NCBI RefSeq assembly: GCF_002236105.1
Contig: NZ_NIWU01000003.1
Coordinates: 312,501-376,500 of the forward strand
Direction of reading: 5' to 3'
Length of the DNA stretch: 64,000 nt
Origin: Pseudomonas umsongensis
Lineage (GTDB): Bacteria; Pseudomonadota; Gammaproteobacteria; Pseudomonadales; Pseudomonadaceae
Shown here: piece by piece, positions 1 to 10,209 of the stretch
Numbering within the stretch: position 1 is the stretch's first letter
Layout: the number at the start of each line of letters is the position of its first letter
Translations under genes and position numbers: made by a program
Notes under the pieces: generated by a model
Told to the model about the DNA's origin: nothing
Database searches by the model: none
The model's input: the letters and a program-made list of their open reading frames with translations, nothing else

Positions 1-1002
1 CGCCAGGCCGCCAAGGACCCGCACGTATTAGCGGTGCGTCAGACCCTGTATCGCTCCGGCGCCAACTCGGAAATCGTCGATGCGTTGGTGGATGCGGCGC
101 GTAACGGCAAGGAGGTCACCGCGGTGATCGAATTGCGCGCGCGGTTCGACGAAGAGTCCAACCTGCAGCTGGCCAGCCGTCTGCAAGCGGCCGGTGCGGT
201 GGTGATCTACGGTGTGGTCGGCTTCAAGACCCACGCCAAGATGATGCTGATCCTGCGCCGCGAAGCGGGTGAGATCGTGCGTTACGCCCACCTCGGTACG
301 GGTAACTATCACGCCGGCAACGCTCGCCTGTATACCGACTACAGCCTGCTGACCTCCGACGACGCCCTGTGCGAAGACGTCGGAAAACTGTTCAGCCAGT
401 TGATCGGCATGGGCAAGACGCTGCGCATGAAGAAGCTGCTGCATGCGCCGTTTACCCTGAAAAAGGGCATGCTCGACATGATTGCCCGCGAAACCCAGTT
501 CGCCCTCGAGGGCAAGCCGGCGCACATCATCGCCAAGTTCAACTCGCTGACCGATCCGAAGATCATCCGCGCGTTGTACAAGGCCAGCCAGTCGGGCGTG
601 CGCATCGACCTGGTAGTGCGTGGCATGTGCTGCCTGCGGCCGGGCATCGCCGGGGTGTCGCACAATATCCATGTGCGCTCGATCATCGGTCGCTTCCTGG
701 AGCACACCCGGGTCTTCTATTTCCTCAATGGCGGGGAAGAGCAGATGTTCCTCTCCAGCGCTGACTGGATGGAGCGCAACCTCGACAAGCGCGTCGAGAC
801 TTGCTTCCCGGTAGAGGGCAAGAAGCTGATCATGCGGGTCAAGAAAGAGCTCGAGCTGTACCTCACCGACAACACCCACAGCTGGAGCCTGCAGTCGGAC
901 GGCCGTTACATCCGCAATACACCGACCGGCAACCAGAACCCGCGCAGTGCGCAGGCTACCTTGCTGGAGCGGTTGGGTAGCCCGATCCTGGCGGTTCGGT
1001 AA
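1..1002 (+). CDS. ppk: Polyphosphate kinase, 3' part (start lies outside window)
   Basis: Codes for the last ~333 residues of polyphosphate kinase 1, which reversibly moves the gamma-phosphate of ATP onto inorganic polyphosphate. The reading frame is open from base 1, so the N-terminal half is missing only because the window starts here. The two phospholipase-D-like histidine motifs are present: KTHAK near base 230 and GRFLEHTR near base 690. These correspond to the autophosphorylated and catalytic histidines of the E. coli enzyme. It is convergent with ppx and ends just before a strong hairpin terminator. Confidence 0.95.
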   Translation, partial: RQAAKDPHVLAVRQTLYRSGANSEIVDALVDAARNGKEVTAVIELRARFDEESNLQLASRLQAAGAVVIYGVVGFKTHAKMMLILRREAGEIVRYAHLGTGNYHAGNARLYTDYSLLTSDDALCEDVGKLFSQLIGMGKTLRMKKLLHAPFTLKKGMLDMIARETQFALEGKPAHIIAKFNSLTDPKIIRALYKASQSGVRIDLVVRGMCCLRPGIAGVSHNIHVRSIIGRFLEHTRVFYFLNGGEEQMFLSSADWMERNLDKRVETCFPVEGKKLIMRVKKELELYLTDNTHSWSLQSDGRYIRNTPTGNQNPRSAQATLLERLGSPILAVR

Positions 1003-1017
1003 CACCGGCACGAGGTA

Positions 1018-1053
1018 AAAAAATGGCGATCCCTTTGGATCGCCATTTTTGTT
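1018..1053 (+). terminator. Rho-independent terminator of ppk
   Basis: GGCGATCC/GGATCGCC stem with a short CTTT-type loop, preceded by an A-run and followed by TTTTTG. The flanking A and T runs would let it work in both directions between convergent ppk and ppx. Confidence 0.85.
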
Positions 1054-1059
1054 TCCACC

Positions 1060-1145
1060 CTGTAGGAGCTGCCGCAGGCTGCGATCTTTTGATCTTGTTT
1101 TGAAGGGCAAAATCAAAAGATCGCAGCCTGCGGCAGCTCCTACAG
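1060..1145. repeat. Extragenic palindrome, family A (copy 1)
   Basis: Two inverted copies of a ~30-base unit beginning TGTAGGAGCTGCCGCAGGCT, facing each other around a ~25-base centre, between convergent ppk and ppx. Near-identical pairs occur at 11200, 24641, 31191 and 34530. Confidence 0.9.
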
Positions 1146-1147
1146 GT

Positions 1148-2650
1148 TCAGCGCACGGTCAGTACGGTGTCTACGCGGGTAAGCCACTGCGCTTCGATCT
1201 CGAAGTCGGCCTGGGTCAGTTGGTTGTCCTCCAACCAGTTTTCCGGGAAAACAACTTCCAGGTGGTTGCCATTGGCGTTCAGTTCCACCTGAGGCATTTG
1301 CTGGGTGCCGCGGATGTGATGGAACAGGATCGCGAAGCGTAGCAACACGCAAAGACGAATCAGCTTGATGCCGTCATCGCCGAATTCGGCGAACTTGTCC
1401 TTGGGAATGTTGCGGCGGTGGCCGCGCACCAGGAGTGCAAGCATCAGTTGGTCTTCGCGGGAGAAACCGGCCAGGTCCGAGTGCTCGATCAGGTAGGCGC
1501 CATGCTTGTGGTACTGGTAGTGGGCAATGTCCAGGCCCACCTCATGCACCTTGGCCGCCCAGCCGAGCAGTTCGCGCCAGACGCCGTCTTCCAGGTCCCA
1601 GTCCTTGGCCACCTGATCGAAGGCATGCAGGGCCTTGCGTTCGACTCGCACCGCTTGTTCCAGGTCGACGTGATAACGCTCCATCAGCGACGTCAGGGTG
1701 CGTTCACGCACGTCTTCGTGATGATGACGACCCAGCAGGTCATAGAGAACGCCTTCGCGCAACGCGCCTTCACAGTGGTCCATGCGTTGCAGTTCAAGTG
1801 AATCGAAGATGGCTTCGAGGATGGCCAGGCCGGCCGGGAAAATCGCCCGACGGTCCGGCTTGATGCCCTCGAAGTCGATTTTCTCGACATCGCCAAGCTT
1901 GATCAGCTTGCGCTTGAGCCAGGCCAACCCTTCGGCATTCACTTCACCGGTGCCGTGGCCGCCGGCTTTCAGCGCCAGGCCGATGGCGCGGATGGTGCCC
2001 GAGGAGCCGATGGCTTCATCCCAGGTCAGGCGATGCAGGGCGTGTTCAATGCTCATGATCTCCAGCCGCGCCGCGGTATACGCCTGGGCGTAGCGGGCCG
2101 GGGTGATCTTGCCGTCCTTGAAATAGCGCTGGGTGTAGCTGACGCAACCCATCTGCAGGCTTTCGCGCAACAAGGGCTCGAATCTCTGCCCGATGATGAA
2201 CTCGGTGCTGCCACCGCCGATGTCGGCCACCAGGCGTTTGCCCGGGGTGTCGGCGAGGGTGTGGGACACGCCCAGATAGATCAGGCGCGCTTCTTCACGG
2301 CCGGAGATGACTTCCACCGGGTGGCCGAGGATTTCTTCGGCGCGGTGGATGAATTCGTTGCGGTTACGGGCTTCACGCAGGGCGTTGGTGCCGACGATCC
2401 GCACGGCGCCTGGGGGCATACCGTTGATCAGTTGGGCGAAACGCTTGAGGCAATCGAGCCCGCGTTGCATGGATTCTTCGCTGAGGTGGCGTTCGTCGTC
2501 GATACCGGCGGCCAACTGAACCTTCTCCCCGAGACGTTCGAGAATGCGGATTTCGCCGTTCTGGGCCTTGGCCACGACCATGTGAAAGCTGTTGGAGCCC
2601 AGGTCGATTGCGGCGATCAAGGACAGATTCTTGGCTTGGGATTGCGGCAT
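1148..2650 (-). CDS. ppx: Exopolyphosphatase
   Basis: A 500-residue Ppx/GppA enzyme that removes terminal phosphates from polyphosphate (related members act on pppGpp). It has the ASKHA-fold phosphate-binding motifs AAIDLGSNSFHMVVA near residue 17, DIGGGSTEFIIG near residue 150, and a C-terminal HD-like helical region. The frame stays open upstream of the chosen start, but that part is translated from the family B repeat. MPQSQAKNLS is the first credible start. Its convergence with ppk matches the usual Pseudomonas arrangement and puts polyphosphate making and breaking side by side. Confidence 0.95.
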   Translation of the reverse strand: MPQSQAKNLSLIAAIDLGSNSFHMVVAKAQNGEIRILERLGEKVQLAAGIDDERHLSEESMQRGLDCLKRFAQLINGMPPGAVRIVGTNALREARNRNEFIHRAEEILGHPVEVISGREEARLIYLGVSHTLADTPGKRLVADIGGGSTEFIIGQRFEPLLRESLQMGCVSYTQRYFKDGKITPARYAQAYTAARLEIMSIEHALHRLTWDEAIGSSGTIRAIGLALKAGGHGTGEVNAEGLAWLKRKLIKLGDVEKIDFEGIKPDRRAIFPAGLAILEAIFDSLELQRMDHCEGALREGVLYDLLGRHHHEDVRERTLTSLMERYHVDLEQAVRVERKALHAFDQVAKDWDLEDGVWRELLGWAAKVHEVGLDIAHYQYHKHGAYLIEHSDLAGFSREDQLMLALLVRGHRRNIPKDKFAEFGDDGIKLIRLCVLLRFAILFHHIRGTQQMPQVELNANGNHLEVVFPENWLEDNQLTQADFEIEAQWLTRVDTVLTVR

Positions 2651-2726
2651 GGTCAGGGGTCTCGGTCGATAACCTCGACATCCTGCCACGATCAAAGGCT
2701 GCCGCCAACGCGTTGTGTTCAAAGCC

Positions 2727-2833
2727 GATCGTTCCCACGCTCTGCGTGGGAATGCAGCCCGGGACGCTCTGCGTCCCAAAGCGGACGCGGAGCGTCCGTT
2801 GAGGCATTCCCACGCGGAGCGTGGGAACGATCA
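2727..2833. repeat. Extragenic palindrome, family B (copy 1)
   Basis: Long imperfect palindrome bounded by GATCGTTCCCACGC and its complement, with inner arms around GGGACGC/GCGTCCC. Other copies are at 38775, 44306 and 49304. Its right edge contains the TGA stop codon (minus strand) of the neighbouring ABC ATPase. Confidence 0.9.
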
Positions 2834-3568
2834 GGTGGTCGCCTCAACCGTCCCAATGAAATTCGCCAACTCCACCGTCCGCGGATTGGCAAACAACTCC
2901 TTTGGATCGCCCACCTCATGCACCAAACCTTGATGCATGAACACCAACTTATCCCCAACCTCCCGGGCAAAGCGCATTTCATGGGTGACCATGATCAGCG
3001 TCATGCCTTCCTTGGCCAGTTGCCGAACCACGCTCAGTACTTCGTTGACCAGCTCCGGGTCGAGCGCCGAGGTGATTTCGTCGCACAGCAGCACCTTTGG
3101 CGACATCGCCAGCGCACGGGCAATCGCCACCCGCTGTTGCTGCCCGCCGGACAGGCGATCGGGGAAGGCATCGAACTTCTCTCCAAGCCCGACCCGTTCC
3201 AGCATCTGTCGCGCCAGTTCGGCAGCCTGGGTCTTCGGTACTTTCTGCACCACCTGCGGCGCGAGCATCACGTTCTCGCCCACCGTCAGGTGCGGGAACA
3301 GGTTGAACTGCTGGAACACCATCCCGACTTTCTGGCGCAGGCTGCGCAGGTCGGCGCGGGCGGCGTCGAGGTATTCGCCGTCGACTTCGATGACGCCATC
3401 GTTGATCGATTCCAGGCCGTTGAGGGTGCGCAGCAAGGTCGACTTGCCCGAGCCGCTGCGGCCGATGATCGCCACCACCTGGCCTTGCTCGACACTCAGG
3501 TCGATGCCTTTGAGCACATGGTGGTCGCCATAGTATTTATGCAGGGCGGAAATTCTAAGCAGAGGCAT
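2831..3568 (-). CDS. Polar amino-acid ABC transporter, ATP-binding protein
   Basis: A 245-residue ATPase of the HisP/GlnQ type that powers uptake of a polar amino acid. Visible motifs are Walker A GRSGSGKST (residues 36-44), signature LSGGQQQR, Walker B VLLCDEITSALDP and the switch histidine in VTHEM. The start MPLLRISAL was chosen because it lies just inside the end of the upstream permease gene (14-base overlap). The longer frame has no family-like sequence. It is the last gene of a four-gene minus-strand operon. Its stop codon TGA coincides with the edge of a family B repeat. The substrate cannot be read from sequence. Confidence 0.93.
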   Translation of the reverse strand: MPLLRISALHKYYGDHHVLKGIDLSVEQGQVVAIIGRSGSGKSTLLRTLNGLESINDGVIEVDGEYLDAARADLRSLRQKVGMVFQQFNLFPHLTVGENVMLAPQVVQKVPKTQAAELARQMLERVGLGEKFDAFPDRLSGGQQQRVAIARALAMSPKVLLCDEITSALDPELVNEVLSVVRQLAKEGMTLIMVTHEMRFAREVGDKLVFMHQGLVHEVGDPKELFANPRTVELANFIGTVEATT

Positions 3569-4205
3569 GCAGTCTCCTTTCCAGGTAGCGCGCACTGAGG
3601 GACAAGGGGTAGCAGAGCAGGAAGTAGCCGAGGGCAACCAGCCCGTAGACCATGAAGGGCTCGAAGGTGGCGTTGGCCAACATGCCGCCGGTCTTGGTCA
3701 GTTCGGTGAAACCGATGATCGAGGTCACGGCCGTACCCTTGACCACTTGCACCGAGAAGCCCACGGTCGGCGCCACGGCGATGCGCAACGCTTGTGGCAG
3801 GATCACGTAGCGCAATTGCTCCAGGGGATTGAGCGCCAGGCTCGACGAGGCTTCCCATTGGCCGTTGGGGATCGACTCGACGCAACCCCGCCAAATTTCC
3901 GCCAGGTAGGCGCTGGTGAACAACGTCAAGGCGATTGCCGCCGCGGTCCACGGCGAAATCTCCACCCCGGCCAGCGCTATACCGAAGAACACCAGGAACA
4001 GCTGCATCAACAGCGGCGTGCCCTGGAACAATTCGATGTAGGTACGGGCAAAACTGCGCGGCAAGGCTTTGTTCGAAAGGCGCATCAGCATGATGAGCAA
4101 GCCGATCAGCCCGCCGCCAACGAACGCCACCAGCGACAGTGCCAGTGTCCATTGCAGGCCGGTGAGCAGGTTGCGCACGATGTCCCAGAAGGTGAAATCG
4201 CTCAT
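3555..4205 (-). CDS. Polar amino-acid ABC transporter permease (second)
   Basis: A 216-residue inner-membrane permease of the HisM/GlnP type. It has several hydrophobic segments and the EAA-type cytoplasmic loop (EASSSLALNPLEQLRY, roughly residues 121-136) that docks on the ATPase. The start MSDFTFWDIV overlaps the stop of the upstream permease by four bases (ATGA). Such coupling suggests matched translation of the two permeases, which probably form a heterodimer. Confidence 0.93.
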   Translation of the reverse strand: MSDFTFWDIVRNLLTGLQWTLALSLVAFVGGGLIGLLIMLMRLSNKALPRSFARTYIELFQGTPLLMQLFLVFFGIALAGVEISPWTAAAIALTLFTSAYLAEIWRGCVESIPNGQWEASSSLALNPLEQLRYVILPQALRIAVAPTVGFSVQVVKGTAVTSIIGFTELTKTGGMLANATFEPFMVYGLVALGYFLLCYPLSLSARYLERRLHASA

Positions 4206-4870
4206 CGAGTGCTCCTGGCAATGAATCGGTGTCCGATCCAGTTCAGCAACTGGCGGATCAGCAAGGCCATGCACAGATAGAGCAGCGTGGTCAGTGCATA
4301 GGTTTCAAAGGCGCGGAAGTTGCGTGACTGGATGAAGTTGGCGGCGAAGCTCAACTCTTCGGTGGCGATCTGCGAACAGACCGCCGAACCGAGCATGACG
4401 ATGATGATCTGGCTGCTCAGGGCCGGCCAGACCTTGCCCAGCGCCGGCAGCAGCACCACATGGCGGAAGGCTTCGAAGCGCGTCATCGCCAGGGCCGCCG
4501 CGGCCTCCAGCTGACCTCGCGGGACCGCCTGGACGCCAGCCCGGATGATCTCGGTGGAATAGGCTCCCAGATTGATCACCATCGCCAGCACCGCTGCCTG
4601 CCATTCGGAAATCTGCACACCCAGGGAGGGCAGGCCGAAGAAGATGAAAAACAACTGCACCAGAAACGGCGTATTGCGGATCAACTCGACATAGACCGCA
4701 AAAAAACCGGCGAAGGGGCGGATGTTCCACGCCCGCACCAGCGCCCCGACGATGCCCAGCCCCACCCCCAGCACCGCGCCGATGGCCGTCAGCTCAAGGG
4801 TGAACAGTGCACCGCGCAGCAGAAGATCGGTGTTGTGCACCACCGGCAAGAAATCGAACTGATAAGCCAT
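4202..4870 (-). CDS. Polar amino-acid ABC transporter permease (first)
   Basis: A 222-residue HisQ/GlnP-family permease starting MAYQFDFLPVV, with hydrophobic segments throughout and an EAA-type loop (LEAAAALAMTRFEAFRHVVL). It follows the binding-protein gene by 22 bases and overlaps the next permease by four bases. It therefore belongs to one operon with the binding protein, second permease and ATPase. Confidence 0.93.
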   Translation of the reverse strand: MAYQFDFLPVVHNTDLLLRGALFTLELTAIGAVLGVGLGIVGALVRAWNIRPFAGFFAVYVELIRNTPFLVQLFFIFFGLPSLGVQISEWQAAVLAMVINLGAYSTEIIRAGVQAVPRGQLEAAAALAMTRFEAFRHVVLLPALGKVWPALSSQIIIVMLGSAVCSQIATEELSFAANFIQSRNFRAFETYALTTLLYLCMALLIRQLLNWIGHRFIARSTR

Positions 4871-4892
4871 AGCGTGTCTCCTGCGCGCCGGA

Positions 4893-5678
4893 TCAGAGGT
4901 CGGCCGGCAGCGGTTCTTTCAACCAGGCCAGGGCATTTTTCTCCAGCGCGCCGTCGCTCTTGGCGGTCACAAGAATCTGGTTGACCTTGTCCAGCAGCGC
5001 CGGCTCGTTCTTGTTCACGCCCACGTAGACGGGCGAGTCCTTGAGCTTCACTTTCAGCGCCGGCACGCGTTTCGGGCTCTTCTCGCTGATCGCGACCATC
5101 ACCACGTTGCCGCTGGCAATCAGGTCCACTTGCCCCGCCAGATACGCGGCGATGGTCGAGTTGTTGTCTTCGAAGCGCTTGATGGTCACGCCTTCGGGGG
5201 CGACCTTGGTCAGCTCGATGTCTTCGATGGCGCCACGGGTGACGCTGACGGTTTTGCCCTTGAGGTCGTCGAGGCTCTTGATGTCGGCATCTGGAGGACC
5301 GAACACGGCGAGGTAGAAGGGCGCATAGGCGCGGGAGAAATCGATGACTTTTTCGCGTTCCGGGTTTTTGCCGAGGCTGGAGATCACCAGGTCGACCTTG
5401 CCGGTGGTCAGGAACGGAATGCGATTGGTGCTGTTGACCGGGGTCAGTTCGAGTTTGACCTTGAGCTGGTCGGCCAGCAGTTTGGCGGTGTCGATGTCCA
5501 GGCCGCGCGGCTTCATGTCCGGGCCAACCGAGCCGAAGGGCGGGAAGTCCTGCGGTACGGCGACCTTGAGAACGCCGCGCTGCACGACATCCTCCAGGGC
5601 GTCGGCGTGGGCGGGGGCCTGGCTCAGCACGAGGCTGGCGAACAAGGCTGCGAGGAGGGCGCTGTAACGCTGGGTCAT
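4893..5678 (-). CDS. Polar amino-acid ABC transporter, substrate-binding protein
   Basis: A 261-residue periplasmic family-3 solute-binding protein. The start MTQRYSALLA gives a normal Sec signal peptide ending near AHA (about residue 25) and has GGAG eight bases upstream. Longer starts would bury the signal. Motifs such as GLDIDTAKLLADQLKV and LTTGKVDLVISSL are typical of lysine/arginine/glutamine binders. It is the first gene of the operon and is divergent from a GntR/FCD regulator that may control it. Confidence 0.93.
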   Translation of the reverse strand: MTQRYSALLAALFASLVLSQAPAHADALEDVVQRGVLKVAVPQDFPPFGSVGPDMKPRGLDIDTAKLLADQLKVKLELTPVNSTNRIPFLTTGKVDLVISSLGKNPEREKVIDFSRAYAPFYLAVFGPPDADIKSLDDLKGKTVSVTRGAIEDIELTKVAPEGVTIKRFEDNNSTIAAYLAGQVDLIASGNVVMVAISEKSPKRVPALKVKLKDSPVYVGVNKNEPALLDKVNQILVTAKSDGALEKNALAWLKEPLPADL

Positions 5679-5792
5679 GGCAAGTCTCCGGATCTTTGCG
5701 AAGGGATTTCTGCGGATCGACAGAGCATGGGCCATGCCAACATGGCGTTGGTGGGCCGCCAGGCCGCGGATTTGCTGGCGTCACACGGTCTT

Positions 5793-5807
5793 ACTGGTCT
5801 GAACAGT
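5793..5807. promoter_or_regulatory. Candidate GntR/FCD operator
   Basis: Imperfect palindrome ACTGGTCTGAACAGT with a GGT-N4-ACA core, in the intergenic space between the divergent binding-protein gene and the FCD regulator. FCD-type GntR proteins often bind such GT/AC dyads. Assignment is by position and symmetry only. Confidence 0.35.
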
Positions 5808-5934
5808 CAGGTGGCGTTTCGCACCCCGATGGCGCAGCGGCGAAAGTCACCGAACCCCCATGGGGCACGACTTGCCGGGCGCTTCGAATAGCTTTACAAC
5901 TGAGCGCTCATTGGCCTGGTTCGACTGGAAAACC

Positions 5935-6642
5935 ATGAATTCGATCTCTCGCGCCGTACCTGAACTGGCGCTGCAAGCCATCCGCAAACTGATCACCGAA
6001 CAGGGTTTCGGGCCCGGGGATGCCTTGCCCTCGCAGCGGGACCTGGCGGTGCAACTGGGGGTCAGTCGGGCGTCGTTGCGTGAGGCGCTGTCATCGCTCA
6101 GCGCACTGGGTGTCATCAGTATCCAGCCGGGCAAAGGCGTGTTCGTGCAGTCGCCGGTGGAGCTTGAGCGAAGCGAGGCCGCACCCGGTTGGCCCTTCGC
6201 GGCGCAGGCTTCGCCCCTGGATATCTTCCAGTTGCGTTACGCGCTGGAGGGATTCGCGGCGGGGCTGGCGGCCGTGACCTTGAGTACCGATGAGCTCGAT
6301 GCGCTGGAAGATAACGTCGCCGCCATGCGCAACGACCTCAAGTGCGGCGACTTCGAAGCGGCAGCCCGCCTGGACTTCGAATTCCATCGGCGCATTTTGC
6401 TGGCCAGCGGCAATCAGGCGATGCTGAGCATCCTGACGGCCAGTGCCGAGATTTTCCTGGAGAGTCAGAAGCTACCGTTCATCCGGGCCGAGCGGGCCAT
6501 GGAAACCTGGCATGAGCACCGCAAAATCCTTCGCGCGCTGGCGCGCCGGGCCTCGGGGGCCGCGCAAAAGGCCATGCACGAACACGTGCGCAATGCGGCG
6601 CTGCGTACCGGGATCGCTTTCGTCGCTCCCGCATTGGCGTGA
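5935..6642 (+). CDS. GntR-family regulator, FCD (FadR-like) subgroup
   Basis: A 235-residue transcription factor. The N-terminal winged helix is clear: LPSQRDLAVQLGVSRASLRE at about residues 28-47, followed by the wing IQPGKGVFV. The C-terminal helical FCD ligand domain contains a D-x3-H pattern (LDFEFHRRIL) likely to bind a metal or small carboxylate. The start MNSISRAVPE fits the family length. Upstream in-frame codons extend into the intergenic region. It is divergent from the amino-acid transporter, so it probably regulates that operon in response to an amino acid or related acid. Confidence 0.9.
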   Translation: MNSISRAVPELALQAIRKLITEQGFGPGDALPSQRDLAVQLGVSRASLREALSSLSALGVISIQPGKGVFVQSPVELERSEAAPGWPFAAQASPLDIFQLRYALEGFAAGLAAVTLSTDELDALEDNVAAMRNDLKCGDFEAAARLDFEFHRRILLASGNQAMLSILTASAEIFLESQKLPFIRAERAMETWHEHRKILRALARRASGAAQKAMHEHVRNAALRTGIAFVAPALA

Positions 6643-6763
6643 CCTGGGCTATACCCAAACTCATGGAACACCATAGCGAGACTCAATCATCTGCACCTTC
6701 CTGAACGAGGGAAGGGCGGCTATGATGGGCCACGTTTTTTTGCTTACAACCCTGGAGAATTCC

Positions 6764-7093
6764 ATGAGCAGCGATCTTATCAAACACGTTAGCGACGCTA
6801 GCTTCGAGGCCGACGTACTCAAGGCTGAAGGCGCTGTACTGGTCGACTACTGGGCTGAATGGTGCGGCCCTTGCAAAATGATCGCTCCTGTCCTGGACGA
6901 AATTGCCGAGACCTACAAAGGCAAGCTGACCGTTGCCAAGCTGAACATCGACGAAAACCAGGAAACCCCCGCCAAGCATGGCGTGCGCGGTATCCCGACG
7001 CTGATGCTGTTCAAGAACGGCAACGTTGAAGCGACCAAGGTTGGCGCACTGTCGAAGTCGCAGCTGGCGGCTTTCCTCGACGCCAACATCTAA
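6764..7093 (+). CDS. trxA: Thioredoxin 1
   Basis: A 109-residue thioredoxin with the active site WCGPCK at residues 33-38 and the cis-proline loop GIPTLMLF. It reduces cytoplasmic disulfides, including those of ribonucleotide reductase and peroxiredoxins. MSSDLIKHVS follows a GGAGAA ribosome-binding site by six bases. Longer in-frame starts upstream lack this. It lies just upstream of rho, the order usual in gammaproteobacteria, and is closed by its own terminator. Confidence 0.97.
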   Translation: MSSDLIKHVSDASFEADVLKAEGAVLVDYWAEWCGPCKMIAPVLDEIAETYKGKLTVAKLNIDENQETPAKHGVRGIPTLMLFKNGNVEATKVGALSKSQLAAFLDANI

Positions 7094-7115
7094 GCGTCGT
7101 AGTAGCGTGTCAGAT

Positions 7116-7146
7116 AAAGGCCCCGCAGATAGCGGGGCTTTTTTCG
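7116..7146 (+). terminator. Rho-independent terminator of trxA
   Basis: GCCCCGC-type stem (CCCCGC/GCGGGG) with AGATA loop followed by TTTTTT, about 25 bases past the trxA stop. Confidence 0.88.
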
Positions 7147-7149
7147 TTG

Positions 7150-7341
7150 TAGAGGGCTAGACGCTCCGAAATTCAGGTGTTACATTCGGCCCCGCGCTGG
7201 TTTCTCCAGTGCCCCCTGCTAGCCGTCGCCGACGCTCTCCTTTTCGAATAAGTACGCGATCCTGTCGCCTTCTCCGCGGCGCGGCCTCATTAAGCCAAAA
7301 GCTTAATTTCCCCCCTCCATAAATGATTACGTCATTCCTAT
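7150..7341 (+). promoter_or_regulatory. C-rich rho leader
   Basis: About 190 untranslated bases before rho. The region is rich in C and T and poor in G, as in Rho-utilisation sites, and holds a small perfect hairpin (ATTAAGC/GCTTAAT, 7289-7307). In other bacteria rho is autoregulated by attenuation in its leader. The same is inferred here. Confidence 0.45.
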
Positions 7342-8601
<1,260 letters not shown>

Positions 8602-8612
8602 GTCGATAGACC

Positions 8613-8643
8613 AGCAAAAGCCGGGGAAACCCGGCTTTTTGCT
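8613..8643 (+). terminator. Rho-independent terminator after rho
   Basis: AGCCGGG/CCCGGCT stem with short AAA loop followed by TTTTT, 12 bases past the stop. Confidence 0.85.
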
Positions 8644-8742
8644 ATCTGATTTTTGATCAACCCGTAGTTCGTGGTTCTGAAGCATGAGGTTCGGCGCTAA
8701 ACTGCCTGCCCCCGAACGCCACGGCCAACACGAGGCTCACGC

Positions 8743-10209
8743 ATGCAGTATCGCGACTTGCGCGACTTTATCAGCGGCCTGGAACAGCGCGGCGAACTCA
8801 AGCGCATCCAGGTTCCGGTGTCCCCAGTGCTCGAAATGACCGAGGTCTGCGACCGCACCTTGCGCGCCAAGGGCCCGGCCCTGCTTTTCGAAAAACCCAC
8901 CGGTTTTGACATTCCCGTGCTCGGCAACCTGTTCGGTACCCCCGAGCGCGTGGCGTTGGGCATGGGCGCCGAAGCGGTCAGCGAGCTTCGCGAAATCGGC
9001 AAGTTGCTGGCGTTCCTCAAGGAGCCCGAGCCGCCCAAGGGGTTGAAAGACGCCTGGTCCAAGCTGCCGATCTTCCGCAAGATCATCTCGATGGCACCCA
9101 AGGTGGTCAAGGATGCGATCTGCCAGGAAGTGGTCATCGAAGGCGACGACGTCGACCTGTCGACGTTGCCCGTGCAGACCTGCTGGCCAGGCGACGTCGC
9201 GCCGCTGATCACCTGGGGCCTGACGGTCACCAAAGGTCCGAACAAGGACCGGCAGAACCTCGGCATCTACCGTCAGCAAGTGATCGGCCGCAACAAGGTC
9301 ATCATGCGCTGGCTGAGTCACCGTGGCGGCGCGCTGGATTACCGTGAATGGTGCGAAAAACATCCCGGCCAACCGTTCCCGGTCGCCGTGGCGCTGGGTG
9401 CTGACCCGGCGACCATTCTTGGCGCCGTGACCCCGGTGCCGGACAGCCTTTCCGAGTACGCCTTCGCCGGCCTGTTGCGCGGTAACCGTACCGAGCTGGT
9501 GAAATGCCGTGGCAACGACCTGCAAGTGCCGGCTACCGCCGAGATCATCCTTGAAGGCGTGATCCATCCAGGCGAGATGGCCGATGAGGGGCCGTACGGC
9601 GACCACACCGGTTACTACAATGAAGTCGACAGCTTCCCTGTGTTCACGGTCGAGCGCATCACCCACCGGATCAAGCCGATCTACCACAGTACCTACACCG
9701 GGCGTCCACCGGATGAGCCGGCGATCCTGGGTGTGGCGCTGAACGAAGTGTTCGTGCCGATCCTGCAGAAGCAGTTCCCGGAGATCACCGACTTCTACCT
9801 GCCGCCCGAAGGCTGTTCATACCGCATGGCCGTCGTGACCATGAAGAAGTCGTACCCGGGGCATGCCAAGCGGGTAATGCTCGGTGTCTGGTCGTTTTTG
9901 CGACAGTTCATGTACACCAAGTTCGTTATCGTCACTGACGACGATATCAACGCCCGCGACTGGAATGACGTGATCTGGGCCATTACTACGCGCATGGACC
10001 CCAAGCGCGACACGGTGATGATCGAGAACACGCCCATCGACTACCTGGACTTTGCCTCGCCGGTGTCCGGCCTGGGCTCGAAGATGGGGCTCGATGCCAC
10101 GCATAAATGGCCGGGTGAAACCACGCGCGAGTGGGGCCGTGTAATCGTCAAGGACGACGCCGTGACCCAGCGGATCGATGCCATCTGGAATCAGTTAGGA
10201 ATAGATTGA
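8743..10209 (+). CDS. ubiD: 4-hydroxy-3-polyprenylbenzoate decarboxylase
   Basis: A 488-residue UbiD enzyme (E. coli form is 497). It removes the carboxylate from polyprenyl-4-hydroxybenzoate in ubiquinone synthesis, using prenylated FMN supplied by UbiX. The family block EGPYGDHTGYYNE and the conserved Arg/Glu region around it form the cofactor and metal site. No ubiX is visible nearby. Its stop overlaps the next gene's ATG by one base, so the downstream reductase is probably co-translated. Confidence 0.96.
   Translation: MQYRDLRDFISGLEQRGELKRIQVPVSPVLEMTEVCDRTLRAKGPALLFEKPTGFDIPVLGNLFGTPERVALGMGAEAVSELREIGKLLAFLKEPEPPKGLKDAWSKLPIFRKIISMAPKVVKDAICQEVVIEGDDVDLSTLPVQTCWPGDVAPLITWGLTVTKGPNKDRQNLGIYRQQVIGRNKVIMRWLSHRGGALDYREWCEKHPGQPFPVAVALGADPATILGAVTPVPDSLSEYAFAGLLRGNRTELVKCRGNDLQVPATAEIILEGVIHPGEMADEGPYGDHTGYYNEVDSFPVFTVERITHRIKPIYHSTYTGRPPDEPAILGVALNEVFVPILQKQFPEITDFYLPPEGCSYRMAVVTMKKSYPGHAKRVMLGVWSFLRQFMYTKFVIVTDDDINARDWNDVIWAITTRMDPKRDTVMIENTPIDYLDFASPVSGLGSKMGLDATHKWPGETTREWGRVIVKDDAVTQRIDAIWNQLGID

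Noticed and set aside
1955..3598. Long plus-strand frame (547 codons) opposite ppx and the ABC ATPase
   Set aside because: It is the mirror of two well-supported minus-strand genes in GC-rich DNA. Its product has no domain and is rich in H, Q and D as expected for an antisense shadow.
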